From contig JBBHKE010002748.1 in the NCBI GenBank assembly GCA_037447655.1, positions 1 through 64,000 of the forward strand: a stretch of 64,000 nucleotides of DNA, given 5' to 3'. Positions 20,989 to 32,721 of this stretch are shown piece by piece. Under the pieces are notes generated by a model, which made no database searches, had not been told where the DNA came from, and saw only the letters and a program-made list of their open reading frames with translations. The position numbers and the translations under genes were made by a program. The DNA is from Zygnema cylindricum (taxonomy: Eukaryota > Streptophyta > Zygnematophyceae > Zygnematales > Zygnemataceae). Position 1 is the stretch's first letter; each line of letters starts with the position of its first letter.

Positions 20989-22924
20989 CTTTTTTTTTTC
21001 CTTTTTCCATTTCTTTTCATAAAATTTAAGTATTTAACGCAGTGCATTAAATGAATCGAAATGATAATTGCATCACATATTTTATTTAACATCCCATTTT
21101 TCATAAATCCGAGCAAAGATTTTATCCACTTCATCACTCTTTCATCCACACACAAACCGATTTCCCTCTTGCGATCCAAACAGCCTGCCTCATTTCCAAT
21201 CTGCAACATACACCCTGATGCTAACCCTTTTACAGGCACATCTTCACAAGTGACGTCACACCAAGTAGTGATGTCAAATCCATCCACCCCCAAATATTCC
21301 CAAAAAACACTAGTCCCCACTAAGTTCCTCATAAGATCTACATCTTTCGTACTCATATTTTTATCCATGATAATTACCCCATTTTCTGAACTTCCCTCAC
21401 TCTCTCCTATGGAATTCTTTCCACTATTACTTTCTAATTTAATTCCCAATAAATATTTCTTCTCCCCTAAACCTTTAATCAAATATTTCTCTTCTCCCCT
21501 ATCCTTTGAAACCTCTTCGAGTTTCACTTCTCCCCTTTCCTCGAAAATCGTTGAAGTCTCCCTCTCCGACCAGTTTTCTGGTCCCCTATTATCTATAAAA
21601 TTATCCTGATTAATTTTATCTTTCCCGTTTTCACTTATGGATCCTAGAACTGACTTTCTCATTTCTAAGTCATACACTCTACACTCCTCGATATCCTCAA
21701 GTACATCCTCTCTCTTTACTTCCCTTATACCTCCAAAAGCACACTGTTGCCTTCGTGCAATTACTGTGTGCTTTTCTTTCTTCCCCATACTACTAATCCG
21801 GAGAAGCTCTAAAATATCTTCATCCTCTTTCTCCTCTTCCCCTTCTTCCTCCTCATCCACATTCCAACTTCTAAGTTTTTCCAAACAAGGGCATTCCTCC
21901 ATATAATGACCCGGTTTCCTACAAAAGAAGCAAGCCCCCTTTTTCAAAGCTCCCATTTCTTTTCCTCTCCCTCTCTTTCCACCAAAGTTCCGATAAGGTT
22001 TACCTTTGTCTTTTTTTCTCTCATCACGCTTCCGCTCGTCACCACCGTTCCTCTCATCACGCTTCTGCTCGTCACCGCCGTTCCTCTCATCACGCTTCCG
22101 CCAATCACCACCAGCTTAAAATGCATTGACCCTGTCCTTTCCCCTACGAAGCTCCAAAGTGCTTTCCTTCACAAGAATTATACCCATGGTAAAGCTCCAA
22201 GTCCATGAAGAGCCATCCATTGCCTGCATAAGACAAATGATGTTTTCGAACTCATCTGGGAGTTTCATAAGTAATGTATTAATCTTACTCTCCTCACATT
22301 CTACATATCCCGCACTAGTAAGCTCAACGTATAACGGAGTAATATCATTGCAAAACTCTATCATGCTACCGCCTTTATAAACGTAGGCATCTATTTCCTG
22401 TTTTACTAATTGCTGCCTCTGAATAGTCTCACTCTTATAAATCTGAATTAGTGCTTCCCATATCTTTCAAGCTTTGGTTAGACCTAAAAGAGTGATAGCT
22501 ATCGACTTAGACACATATCTGAGTATGAGATGTTTTGCTATAGTGTTTTTGTATTCCCATATTTTTGTGTCATTTTCTTCAGTTTTAATCCCTACATGTG
22601 GTACCATAGTTGAGATCCTAGCTCCCCTCACCATAGGTGTCCCTTTTTCCTTCTCCCCTATTTCCCTATCCACGGAAAGATTTTTCCCTTCACCTTCCGT
22701 TGCATCTGAGCTCCGGTTGATATTTAGGCAGCCTCAGATGAATCTCCATAGTAAGCTCCTCCAAAGCCAGGTGGCGGACATCTCACTTGTCCCGAAACAA
22801 TTCCCCATAAGTGTTTCTCAAAAAGCAATCCCGCCATTGTAAACTCCCAATTGGTGAAGTCTGTTCCATCGAACATAGGCACCCTAGATGGTGGGCCCAT
22901 AACCTGAAACTATGAGACCTCCAT
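20877..22924 (-). pseudogene. E gag fused to RNase H remnant
   Basis: ATG at 22924 lies in the 5' LTR, but codon 5 is TAG; the 3' LTR copy has GAG there. Past the PBS, gag continues as PPSRVPMFDGTDFTNWEF and fragments similar to C gag (22673-22116). A basic/acidic 11-residue repeat K-R-D-E-R-N-G-G-D-E is encoded by three 33-bp units (22018-22115). From 21956 a single 359-codon frame holds the zinc knuckle CFFCRKPGHYMEEC, an acidic region, then without interruption relics of the RT end and RNase H (DITTWCDVTCEDV; MKWIKSLLG), a Lys run from an A34 tract (20955-20988), and a stop inside the 3' LTR. Confidence 0.8.
22890..22904 (-). other. Primer-binding site of E (half tRNA-iMet type)
   Basis: On the - strand GGTTATGGGCCCACC directly follows the LTR end TTTCA. 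It is complementary over 15 nt to the plant-type initiator tRNA-Met anticodon arm and reads in frame as V-M-G-P-P. Confidence 0.88.
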
Positions 22925-24108
22925 TGGCCCTCAGAGTATGCAGATACAAAAGAAGCTAATCTAGATGGTGCCGACTCCAAGTTAATATAAACCCAAATGA
23001 CTTGACAGTCACAATCCCAATATAGATTCACCCCTGTGAAATAACACTTTCTCTGTGCTCAGTTCCACCACAGAATGCAAAGTTAGAATATGAGATTTGG
23101 ACACATTCACCCACTTTGACTTTCCCTTATACATGCAGCCACCCTGACAGACAAAAATTGTGACTAACTACACCCTTGTGTAGCCTGGACTCCCTTGAGT
23201 CCGCAGCAAAAAGAATCACTGAAAATGGTCAAGTAAATTGATAGTTATGGCTGGCCAAAGTTTGCCATTTATACAAAGTGCTCTCTGGGAGAGGCAGCTG
23301 CCTACCCAAAATTTTCTAAGTCCTATTCCCTCTCTAAAACTCTATCTACTGAAGTACGGCACCAATCAAATTACTGTGTCGTACAAAAAAGTACAGGTGC
23401 CGGTGTACTTTATGTACGGCCATTGTACGACATGGCCAAAATGTCGACACGTGTCAAATCAGGATTAGTTCCTGTAATCTCCGGAATTCCCGTAGTCCAA
23501 TGTTATCACGCCACGTGTCATCTGACGTGGCAAAGAACGTAAAACGCCAAAAATGCCTTTTCCGTGATCGCGGCGCCTATCGTGGCCGTCCGATCAAAAC
23601 CGGCTATAATCCTAGCCGCTGAAATTCGACGCGCGGTATTTGTTTCGCTATCGAAACAAATGCGCGGTATTTGTTTCACTATCGAAACAAATGCGCGATA
23701 TCCGTTCTGTCCATATACCGTACTTCGTACTAAATCAAACTGTATCTATGTACTAAGTATCTATTAGCCTTTAAACGGGTTAATCTACATATGACGATTT
23801 ATATATTTATCAAACCCTATATATCGTAATATCTGTCCTAGACTTAACGGCTAGAGCTAACGGCTAATGCGGATTGACGGACGGCAGGTAGCAGGATCAA
23901 TTCCTGGGTCCGTCAATCAACTTTTGGTAAGTCTACCTAATTCACCCCTTGTCTTCTCTAGAGAGCCTAGGCAGCCATGGCTCTAGCTCCCTATCCAGCC
24001 TTCAGTGACTACAACAAGTGTGGGGGCTTGGATAGGGGAGTTAGAGGCAGACCGCCTCAACTCTTTTTCTATCCTAATACAGACCTAGAAAATACTGAAA
24101 TATCAACA
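22905..24108 (-). repeat. 5' LTR of E
   Basis: On the - strand it runs from TGTTGATATTTCAG to CATAGTTTCA, 1204 bp. It has the same GTAC cluster (about 23350-23430) and TATAAAT box (about 23265-23275) as the 3' LTR. It differs from the 3' LTR at scattered positions, including the G-to-T change that makes a stop in the gag leader. Confidence 0.9.
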
Positions 24109-24113
24109 ATTGG

Positions 24114-25364
24114 TCGCATCAATCGCACACCAAAATAAGACCAAGTTGGGATGACGGAGTGCAAGTTGTTGAATAGGAGGGAGGGTCGGCAAAATAAATC
24201 AGGTGGAAAGTGGGTTCGTCTTCCAATCCTTGAAGATGGCAAGGGGCCACATTGATTTGATTTTCTTTAATTTTTCGTCCATCTTTCCCCTCCAGCGTAA
24301 GAACGCCTTTGTTTGAAACCTCCACTACCTTCAAAATCACGCGTCTTGCAGAAATATCCAGAGTGTCTCTTTTCTGTTGCATTTAATATACGAAATCCCC
24401 AGGCATAAATCGTCGTTGTCGTAGGACATCATTCCCGCTCCGGCGTTGTGAATACCATAGCTGATCCCGGTGTTGAGCTGCTTCTAAATTCGCCATGGCA
24501 AGAGGTATTTCCCTGTGAAATACCTTGGCTCTATCGGCAATCAATTTTTCGACCGTCCCCTAATTATCCATCTTCGAAGGACCACTGCTTGTGCCGAGGC
24601 ACGGCCGCCTAAGATACGATGTCGTCCAAACAAAATGAAGTAAGGGTTATAGCAATGGAGGGAAGCCTGTCTGCTGAATCTGTTCCCCATGGCAATCCAA
24701 GGCACCCTCTTGTCCCACTCCCCCAAATCCTCTTTTACTGCATACTTACGTAGTGACCGCTTCACTACTTGTACACACCTCTCGGCTAAGCCATCGGCTT
24801 GGGTGTGGTCTCGACTAGTCAGCCTTTGGTGAATGAGGCACATTCTCAAAACGTTGGCAAATTCCGTTGTAAACTCGAAGCCTTGGTCGGTCAGAACCAT
24901 TTCGTTGCTTTGAATTGGGATAGCACTCTTTGCAAGATTGCGTCTTTAATTGCTTTGGACACTTTTCGGGGCAGAACCACCAATTCAATCCATTTTGAAA
25001 AATGTTCTATCATTACCAATAAGAAGTGGTTCCCCCGTCGGCTGGTTGGGAGAGGTCCCAAAAAATCTAGAGTTCATCGATAAAACATTCCCCAGATGGG
25101 AAGAGAGTGAATCTCAATTCCACCTTTTTTGTCGATAGCAGCCTTAACTAGGTCACAAAAAGAACATGTTTGAACAATCCAGTTGACTTGGTTCCGCAAC
25201 CCATGCCACCAATATGATCCTTTGACCAAGGAGGTAGTCGTTTTTGTCCGAAATGTCCTTATTGCTAGTAAAGGCGAGAGATGAGAGTCTCTCGATCTGC
25301 GGGTGGAGGAACCACTATCCTCGTCCCATCGGCCCATTTCCTTAGAAGGATGCCTTGGTTCCAT
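24114..25364 (-). pseudogene. Gypsy G integrase
   Basis: The - strand encodes a Ty3/gypsy integrase. A zinc-finger end (CSFCDLVKAA, near 25180-25150) comes first, then the first catalytic Asp in L-D-F-F-G, the second in VLTDQGFEF (24900-24870), and the Glu region HTQADGLAERCVQVVKRSL. The C-terminal RRFMPGDFVY and NVAPCHL segments end near 24230. Several stops and frameshifts interrupt it. Element E sits just downstream at the 24109-24113 target site. The integrase would have inserted element cDNA; this copy is dead. Confidence 0.82.
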
Positions 25365-26952
25365 TCATATGCCGCCATACGGGTTTGCACGAGCGACAAT
25401 TGAACTCTAGCCAAATGGGGAAGAGGGGAGCCGTGCTGATTAGATTGGAGGGAGTCGGGGTCGTTCCAAATATCTTTCCGCTCGGCACCTATGGGTGCCC
25501 GCCTCTCCACATCGGCATAAAAAGTTGATAGTTCCCCCCATGATCGAGGAAGCCAAATAAAGGCAGAGGAGGCCCTAACAAGTCCTAGACTGAGCTCGGG
25601 GTCGTCATCGTGCCGAGCTTCGGTAGAATCTCGAGTGGAAGGGTCGCGATTTCTGCTCAGTCTGTTTGCATTCATATGGATTTCCCCTGCTCGGTGGAAA
25701 ATGATGAAATTATATTCTTGCAATATTAACACCCATCAGGCTAGCTTGCCCGTTAACTTACTATTTTCCATTATCCATATTAGCGGCTGATGATCCGAAA
25801 TAAGTGTGAAGTGGACCCTATAAAGATAGGGCCTAAAATGTTGAATGACCCAAACTGCGTACGTACCTCCCTGTGGTAACTGCGGTAATTCCCCTTCGCT
25901 CTATTGTTGCTTCGCTAGCGTAGGCCACAACATACTAAGCCCTGACATCATCTAATTGAGCCGAAACTGCCCCCAATCTAAACCTTCTCCAATCTGTGTA
26001 AAGGAGGAAAGGCCTCTGGTGATCGGGCATCAGAAGCACAGGGTACTGCTTGAGGGAATCCTTCAAAAACTGAAAGAAAATTTGTTGTTCTTTCGCCCAC
26101 TGCCACTCTTGGTCCTTCCGAAACAACTGATTCAGATGTTGGGCGTGACTTCAAACTCGGGGATGAATCTCCGATAGTAGTTGGCCAGGCCCAAGAATCT
26201 GCCAAGTGCCGAGATGTCTATTGGCGGAGGAAGGGCGTCAAGGGCTGCCACCTTGACCCTATGGGGACCCACTATTTCTCGGGTCACTTCATGTCCCAAA
26301 AAAATGATTTTTTACACCCCAAAAAATACCCTTGCCGCAGGTGACATATCAAGCCCACTGCTAGGAGAGCGCGAAGGACAATCTGGATATACTCCAAGTG
26401 TTCCTCAAAGGTCTTCGAGAAAATAATCACATCATCAATGTAGCACCATGCACAGTCGATTCCTCGAAGCTCGTCCATTGCTCGTTGGAATTTTGCGGGT
26501 GCATACTTCAGCCCGAACAGCATGTAAAACCACTCATACAACCTGGACCCTGCCCAAAAGGCTGTCCTCTCTTGGTGCTTCGGTTCCATAGCGTTTTGGT
26601 GGAACCAATTCTTCGTATCTATAGTGGAGTAGATTGTGGCCCCTGCAAGAGAGTCGAAGATCTCTTCCGGTGTGGGAATTCAATATCGGTCAAAGACGGT
26701 TGCCATGTTGAGCATTCGATAATCTTTGGACATACGAAAATATACAGTTTTTGCGGACAAGTCCTTCTTTGGCAGGAGGACTTTCGGAGAAGCAAACCCA
26801 TAAAGTCCAATACTCTCGAACACCAGTCCTGCTTCTACCAAGGTTTGTACCTTAGCCGTGATGAACTCTTTTTCCTTGAAGTTGTTTGGGCACTGCTTTT
26901 GCCAAACACTTGCCGTCTCATTGTTGTCTTTTAGGAAAGCTTTCATTCTCAC
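25265..26952 (-). pseudogene. Gypsy G RT and RNase H (3' part)
   Basis: RT on the - strand: FASPKVLLPKKD and FRMSKDYRMLN (26810-26710), then WFYMLFGLKYAPAKFQRAMDE and the catalytic C-Y-I-D-D-V-I-I-F (26440-26405). RNase H follows with LYTDWRRFRLGAVSAQLD (near 26000-25945) and the connection FHRAGEIHMNANRLSRNRD (25700-25640). The frame is broken several times. RT is split by B2: its first part is at 32722-32860, and the two halves join at the CTCAT target site (…HIDLIDE then TASVWQKQ…). Confidence 0.83.
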
Positions 26953-27701
26953 AGCAGCGCATCTGCTTTACAGACAAAGCAGCGCAGCTGCTATACAACA
27001 GAGCAACGCAGCTGCTATATAGCAGAGCAACTGCTATACAGCAGAGCAGCTGCTATACACCAGAGCAGCTGCTATACAGTAGAGCAGCGCAGCAGCAGAG
27101 CAGCGCAGCAGCAGAGCAGCGCAGCAGACAGGACAAGGCAACCACGATTATATTTGATATGGTCCGTACGGACAACGCAACGTCTGATATTCTTAATGTG
27201 ATTCTGTACAGGATAGAGCAACTGCGATAGATACGATTCTAGTCAACTTAGTGGGAACTCAGTGGTAGCTTAGTGATAGCTCAGTGGTAACTTAGTGATA
27301 GCTCAATGGTAGCTTGACAGATTAGTGGTAGCTTGGTGGTTTGACGTACCTCTCAAGTACACTGGTGTTGCCAGTTCAACACAAGTATAAGACTTAGGAC
27401 TCATAACATATTATGTATCCAGACTTCCAAGTAGTAAAACTGCAAACAGTTTTTGGGAAACTTCTGAGTATTATATCTTGAGTGTTGTCAAGTCAATTGT
27501 GCTATAACTTCTGGAGTTATCAGTGTTTATCCTACTCTATATTCTGATAGAGTTTTGTGAGGTTTCAATGCTTGTATAAGAATTGGTGAGCACTTAAAAA
27601 CAGCTGTTTGGTATGATTCTCGATAGCTTCTGAGAGTGTATCATGTCTACTTCTACTACTACTGCTGCTCCTCCACCTGCACCAGTGGTTGTAGAACAAC
27701 A
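26922..27701 (+). repeat. 5' LTR of B2 with gag start
   Basis: TGTTGT…ACAACA, about 780 bp, with a CAGAGCAGC-rich minisatellite at about 26950-27125. The gag ATG is at 27643, so 59 bp of the LTR are coding, exactly as in A1. Confidence 0.93.
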
Positions 27702-28560
27702 GGTTATGGGCCTGTCATCAAGAATTCCTATCTTTTCCGGGGATAAGTATGTTTACTGGGCGGATATGGTGGAGACACATTTTGAGAATGTCAATCTTTT
27801 GGATATATTGGATGGTTCGCTGGATGAATCTGATCCGTCATGGTCTAAGAAAAATACGCAAGCTGTTCTATTCTGAAATTTTGTATATCTGAGGACTTAG
27901 CTATGTCTCGGATAAAGATGAAAAAAACAATTGATATCTGGAAATCTCTTAAAAGTGATTATGAAAAGGCCAATGTCCAAGAAGAGCTTCTATTGGCTGG
28001 AAAAATTTGGGACTATAAGTACACTGGCGGTACAATGGCTAAATATTCTAACAAATTTCGTATCCTTGTAGATGCACATGCTTGTGCAGGTGGGGTGTTT
28101 CCTCCTTTTCAATAGGCGGCATTGCTCATGAGGGGTCTCCCTCGTAGTATGAAAGGAGCATCTGACATGCTCAAACAAAAAAAAAAAAGCTAGCTGGACT
28201 TTACAGTTAGCCATCAATATTTTACTAGAGGAGGAAGCTACATCTAATATTCTCAATGCTGAGCAAGTAGAGGCTTTTAATTCAGACTTTGAGAGAAAAG
28301 GACAGTTTAATCAGCAAAAGAATCAGTTTAATCAGTTCAGACATTTTAATCAAAGTGGAAATAGACAATCCAACAATGCATGCTTTTATTGTAGTGAGAG
28401 AGGTCATGGATACAAATTTTGTCCTAAGCTTAAAAAAGCTAACGATACAGGTTTATACCGGCCGGGATGGCAACAAAGCCAGTTTTACAAAGGCTTCACG
28501 GGGACTACACCTCGTGGAAATGCACTATTTTCAACTTCTTCGTCTCTCCAAGACGAGACT
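27643..28560 (+). pseudogene. B2 gag, broken
   Basis: It has the same leader (M-S-T-S-T-T-T-A-A-P-P-P) and capsid-like region as A1. A 1-base deletion near 27865 ends the first frame, and TAG at about 28114 replaces a Gln codon. The same 12-A run as A1 (near 28175-28190) shifts frame again. Downstream of it the frame is open through ERKGQFNQQKNQFNQFRHF, the zinc knuckle CFYCSERGHGYKFC and into protease. Confidence 0.86.
27702..27714 (+). other. Primer-binding site of B2
   Basis: GGTTATGGGCC follows the LTR end, identical to A1 and coding V-M-G in the gag frame. Confidence 0.8.
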
Positions 28561-31500
28561 TTGACGGTTTCTACGGAGGACGATACGGATCTATTCGCTA
28601 TGGCGGCTGGAATGAAGGGCGCCAAGGACCCCGGATGGATAATGGATAGAGGAGCGTCAGCCCACATGTGCTGGAACAAGACCATCTTCAAAAATTTGAA
28701 AGCAACGCCGGAGAAAAATATTTATTATGCTTGTGGAATGAGTGTCCAAACTCGTGCTGTGGGTGATGTATCCTTACTAGTTGATGTAGAAGGAAAAGCA
28801 ATTGAAATGACTCTTCACAATGTCTTATTTGTGCCTGACTTTAAGAAAAATTTGTTTTTTACGTCGTTGGTAGAGAGCAAAGGCTTTCAGGTTAATTTGA
28901 AAAATGGTCGGTAGGTTGTTAGCAAAAATGGCAAGGTTGCGGTTACAGGTACTACAGATAGTAGCAAGATGTATCGCATGGATTAACCAATACAAAAGAG
29001 AATGATGTTTTGTACTCTGGTGTTTTGCACTCAGATGAGTTGTGGCATAAAAGATTAGGCCATGTTAATTATGATAGTTTGAGGAAAATGGTCATTGCAA
29101 GAAAAAAAGAGGGTGTATCAATCACAGATGGGCCGGTCAAAACTTGCGATGGTTGCGCTTAAGGCAAAATCCACAGGTTGTCATTTCCTAAGGAGTCTGA
29201 GCATCGGTCAACGAAACTTTTACAACAAATTCATTCGGATGTCTTTGGTCCGGCGAAGGTTCCATCTGCCGGAGGGATGAAATACTTGGTCACCTTCACA
29301 AATGATTTCTCCAGGTTTACAAAAGTTTACTTCATGAAGGAGAAGAGTGAAGTGTTTGGTCACTTCGAACACTATAAAGCATGGGCTGAAAAACTTCATA
29401 ATTAATCTATTTTGCTGCTCAGATCGGACAATGGTGGTGAATATATATCGAAAGAATTTGAAACCTTTTTACTCGAGGAAGGCATTAGTCATCTATTGAC
29501 TGTTCCATATTCACCGGAATAAAATGGGGTGTCGGAAAGACTGAATAGAACTCTCACGGAAAGCGCTAGGTCTATGCTCGCAGATAAAACTGTGATTCTA
29601 AAATTTTGGGTTGAGGCTCTAAATTGTGAAGTTTATATTAAAAATAGGATAGGATCAAGATCAGTAGAAACAACTCCTAACGAAATCTGGACAGGTAGCA
29701 AACCAGATGTTAGCCATTCAAGGTCTTTGGTAGTCAATGCTTTATATTGGATACGTCACCAGATAGATGGAAAATGGAACCGAAGGGATTACCGGGTATT
29801 TTGTTAGGATATGATGATCACTAAAAAGGTTATAGAGTCTTTGTGTTTGAAAGGCAGAAAATAGTTGTAGCTAGAAACATCATTGTTAAAGATGAACTAG
29901 AATCCATAGATTTATTTCAAATGACAGAGCAGCAAAGGCAACAAAAAGTACAGGAGTATGTCATCTTAGATTACATATAGGAAATTGTCCCGCAGATTCC
30001 ACAAACTCCGGTAATGACTCCGGAGTCAGACTCTCTCCAAGTTCCTCACCAACTTCGGGTCCAGACGGACCAACAACGCAATCACGAACACACAGATCGC
30101 AACCAGCGCAATCAGCAAGATACGGATCGCAACCAGCGCAATCAGCGCAATGCGCGGCATCCGACGATCTCAGCCTCAGAATTTCCGGGGGGAAGAAGAT
30201 CAAGCAGCCGCTTGCAAGCAAGCTCTCACTTTGCCTACTCGGTAGTCTCAGGGGAGCCCTTGACCATCCAAGAGGCCTTCTCATCACCAGAGCGGCATCA
30301 CTTGATTGAGGCGGCAAACGATGAAATGAAGTCGATCATGGAGGCTCAAACATGGGAGCTTGTGGACCTTCCTCCAGACCGAAAAGCGATCGGCAACAAA
30401 TGGGTATTCAAGGTGAAGTTAAATCCCGATAACACCATTGAACGCTATAAGGCCAGACTTGTGGCGAAGGGGTAAAATTAAAAGGAAAGAATCCATTTTG
30501 AAGAAACTTTTTCTCCGGTTGTAAGATTTCCAACAGTTAGGATTTTGCTGTCCGTAGCTGCTATAGAAGATATGGAAATCCATCAAATGGATGTAAAACG
30601 GCCTTTTTGCATGGAGAACTAGAAGAGACCATTTACATGCAGCAGCCTGAAAAGGATGTGGAACCAAAAAAAATAGCACTTAGTATGCAAGTTGCTAAAA
30701 TCTTTGTACGGCCTAAAATAGGCCCCCAGACAGTGGAATATAAAGCATGATGAATTCTTGACTAGTCTAAGATTTCAAAGGATAAGTTCTGATCACTCTG
30801 TCTACGTTCTATAGGGTGAAAATGGGATAGTGTATATAGCAGTATATGTAGATGATTTGCTATTAATTAGCAAATCAATGGCTGAAATTAACAAAATCAA
30901 AACTGCTCTAAACTCACGGTTCGAGATGAAAGACCTCAGTGAGGCAAAATATATTTTGGGTATCCAGGTAGAAAAGGGACAGAAATAAGAAAATAATAAA
31001 ATTGACTCAAAAAGAGGCTGCTAGAAACATGTTAGATGAGTACGAAATGCGGGGGGCAAAAGGATGTTTAACTCCAATGGAGTTTCGGCAGAAGTTAGAG
31101 GGTGAAGAGACAAAACCAGGTGTCATTGTTAGCGAGTATTTAGAGTCAGGGGAGAATGATCCTATGACAATAATACCTTATAGACAGATAGTGGGAAGCT
31201 TAATATATTTCATTAACTGTACCCGTCCTGACATTGCTGCAGCAGTCGGGGTACTGAGCAGGAGTCTAGAAAATCCGAGAAAATATGATCTTGATGCAGC
31301 AAGGAGAGTCTTAAGATATTTGGCCGGAACTAAAGATCTCAAACTCACTCTAGGCGGAGGAGAAGTCAAGCTGCAAACATGGAGTGATGCAAGCTATGGC
31401 GACATGCCAAGCCGAAAATCCACCACGGGATTCGTTCTACAAATTGGGAACGGTACTTGCTGCTGGAGCAGCAAACTTCAAAAGGTTACAGCACAGTCAA

Positions 31501-31796
31501 CAATGGAGTCAGAGTATATGGCAGCAAGCTCGGCCCTCAAAAAACTCTTATGGGTAAAATCCATATTACAAAAACTAGGATACATGCAAGTTGGTCCACA
31601 GGTGATTTGGTGTGATAACCAGGCTGCCATTGCCATTGCTTCTAACCCGAGTCATCACTTCAAAAGCAAGCACATGAATGTACGATTACACTTTGTAAGA
31701 GAAAAAGTGTTCTCTAGAGTGCTTAAATTATGTTATTTGCCAAATGCCAAAATGATTGCTGATATGCTCCCTAAAGCCCTTCTGCTCCTAAGCTGA
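28561..31796 (+). pseudogene. B2 pol, broken
   Basis: The protease box reads D-R-G (WIMDRGASAHMC near 28635-28670) where A1 has D-T-G, so the active site is lost. In integrase, LRSDNGGEY (near 29420) keeps the catalytic Asp. Stops occur at about 28912, 29159, 29402 and 29519. RT starts with a Gln/Arg-rich linker and EPLTIQEAFSSPERHH (30250-30300), loses frame at ~30475-30700, and regains it for the last 264 codons, which include RNase H with WCDNQAAIAIASNPSHHFKSKH. YVDD is still readable near 30846-30857 in a shifted frame. Confidence 0.88.
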
Positions 31797-31991
31797 AGTA
31801 TTTTAGGGACGCAGTGGGATTAAGTGAATAGCTGAATTGCTGCACTGCTATACTGCCACTCTGCGATAAATCCACCATTGTGAGGTAGTGGGACTGGGTG
31901 ACTTGCTAATTGCTATATTGCTATACTGCGATGTTGCGCTAGTTTATCACCGCAGCTGCGCCAGGATATTGAGTCTAAAGCTTTAAGGGAG

Positions 31992-32716
31992 TGTTGTCTT
32001 TTTGGAAAGCTTTCAGTCTCAGAGCACCGCAACTGCTTTACAGACAAAGCAGCGCAGCTGCTTACAACAGAGCAACGCAGTTGGTTTACAGCAGAGCAGC
32101 TGCTATACATTAGAGCACCGCAGCAGCAGAGCAGCGCAGCACACAGGACAAGGCAACCACGATTATATTTGATATGGTCCGTACAGACAACGCAACGTCT
32201 AATATTCTTAATGTGATTCTGTACAGGATAGAGCAACTGCAATAGATACGATTCTAGTCAACTTCGTGGGAACTCAGTGGTAGCTTAGTGATAGCTCAGT
32301 GGTAACTTAGTGATAGCTCAATGGTAGCTTGACTGATTAGTGGTAGCTTGGTGGTTTGACGTACCTCTCAAGTACACTGGTGTTGCCAGTTCAACACAAG
32401 TATAAGACTTAGGACTCATAACATATTATGTATCCAGACTTCCAAGTAGTAAAACTGCAGACAGTTTTTGGGAAACTTCTGAGTATTATATCTTGAGTGT
32501 TGTCAGGTCAATTATGCTATAACTTTGGTAGTTATCAGTGTTTATGCTACTCTATATTCTGATAGAGTTTTGTGAGGTTTGGATGCTTGTATAAGAATTG
32601 GTGAGCACTTAGGAACAGCTGTTTGGTAGGATTCTTCATAGCTTCTGAGAGTGTATCATGTCTACTTCTACTACTACTGCTGCTCCTCCACCTGCACCGG
32701 TGGTTGTAGAACAACA
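31992..32716 (+). repeat. 3' LTR of B2
   Basis: TGTTGT…ACAACA, about 725 bp. It is shorter than the 5' LTR mainly because the CAGAGCAGC minisatellite (about 32020-32140) has fewer units. It also carries the gag ATG (32658) and leader codons, which end at the LTR border. Confidence 0.92.
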
Positions 32717-32721
32717 CTCAT

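Larger units (their letters stand above)
19680..24108 (-). mobile_element. Internally deleted copia element E, TSD ATTGG
   Basis: This - strand element is flanked by identical ATTGG (19675-19679 and 24109-24113). It has a 5' LTR at 22905-24108, PBS at 22890-22904, a gag-derived coding region and a 3' LTR at 19680-20889. Only ~2 kb lies between the LTRs. Protease, integrase and most of RT are deleted and gag is fused to an RNase H remnant. It must depend on proteins of a complete relative, probably the C lineage. It is inserted in gypsy element G. Confidence 0.92.
26922..32716 (+). mobile_element. Ty1/copia element B2 (A family), TSD CTCAT
   Basis: This is a full-length copy of the A family: 5' LTR 26922-27701, PBS 27702-27714, gag, pol, polypurine tract and 3' LTR 31992-32716. 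Identical CTCAT flanks it at 26917-26921 and 32717-32721. It interrupts the RT of gypsy G. Several frameshifts and stops make it inactive, but many lesions differ from those of A1. Confidence 0.95.

Noticed and set aside
21061-22208. Long Ser/Thr/Pro-rich + strand frames
   Set aside because: They are the antisense of the E gag-derived frame, which has zinc-knuckle and RNase H homology.
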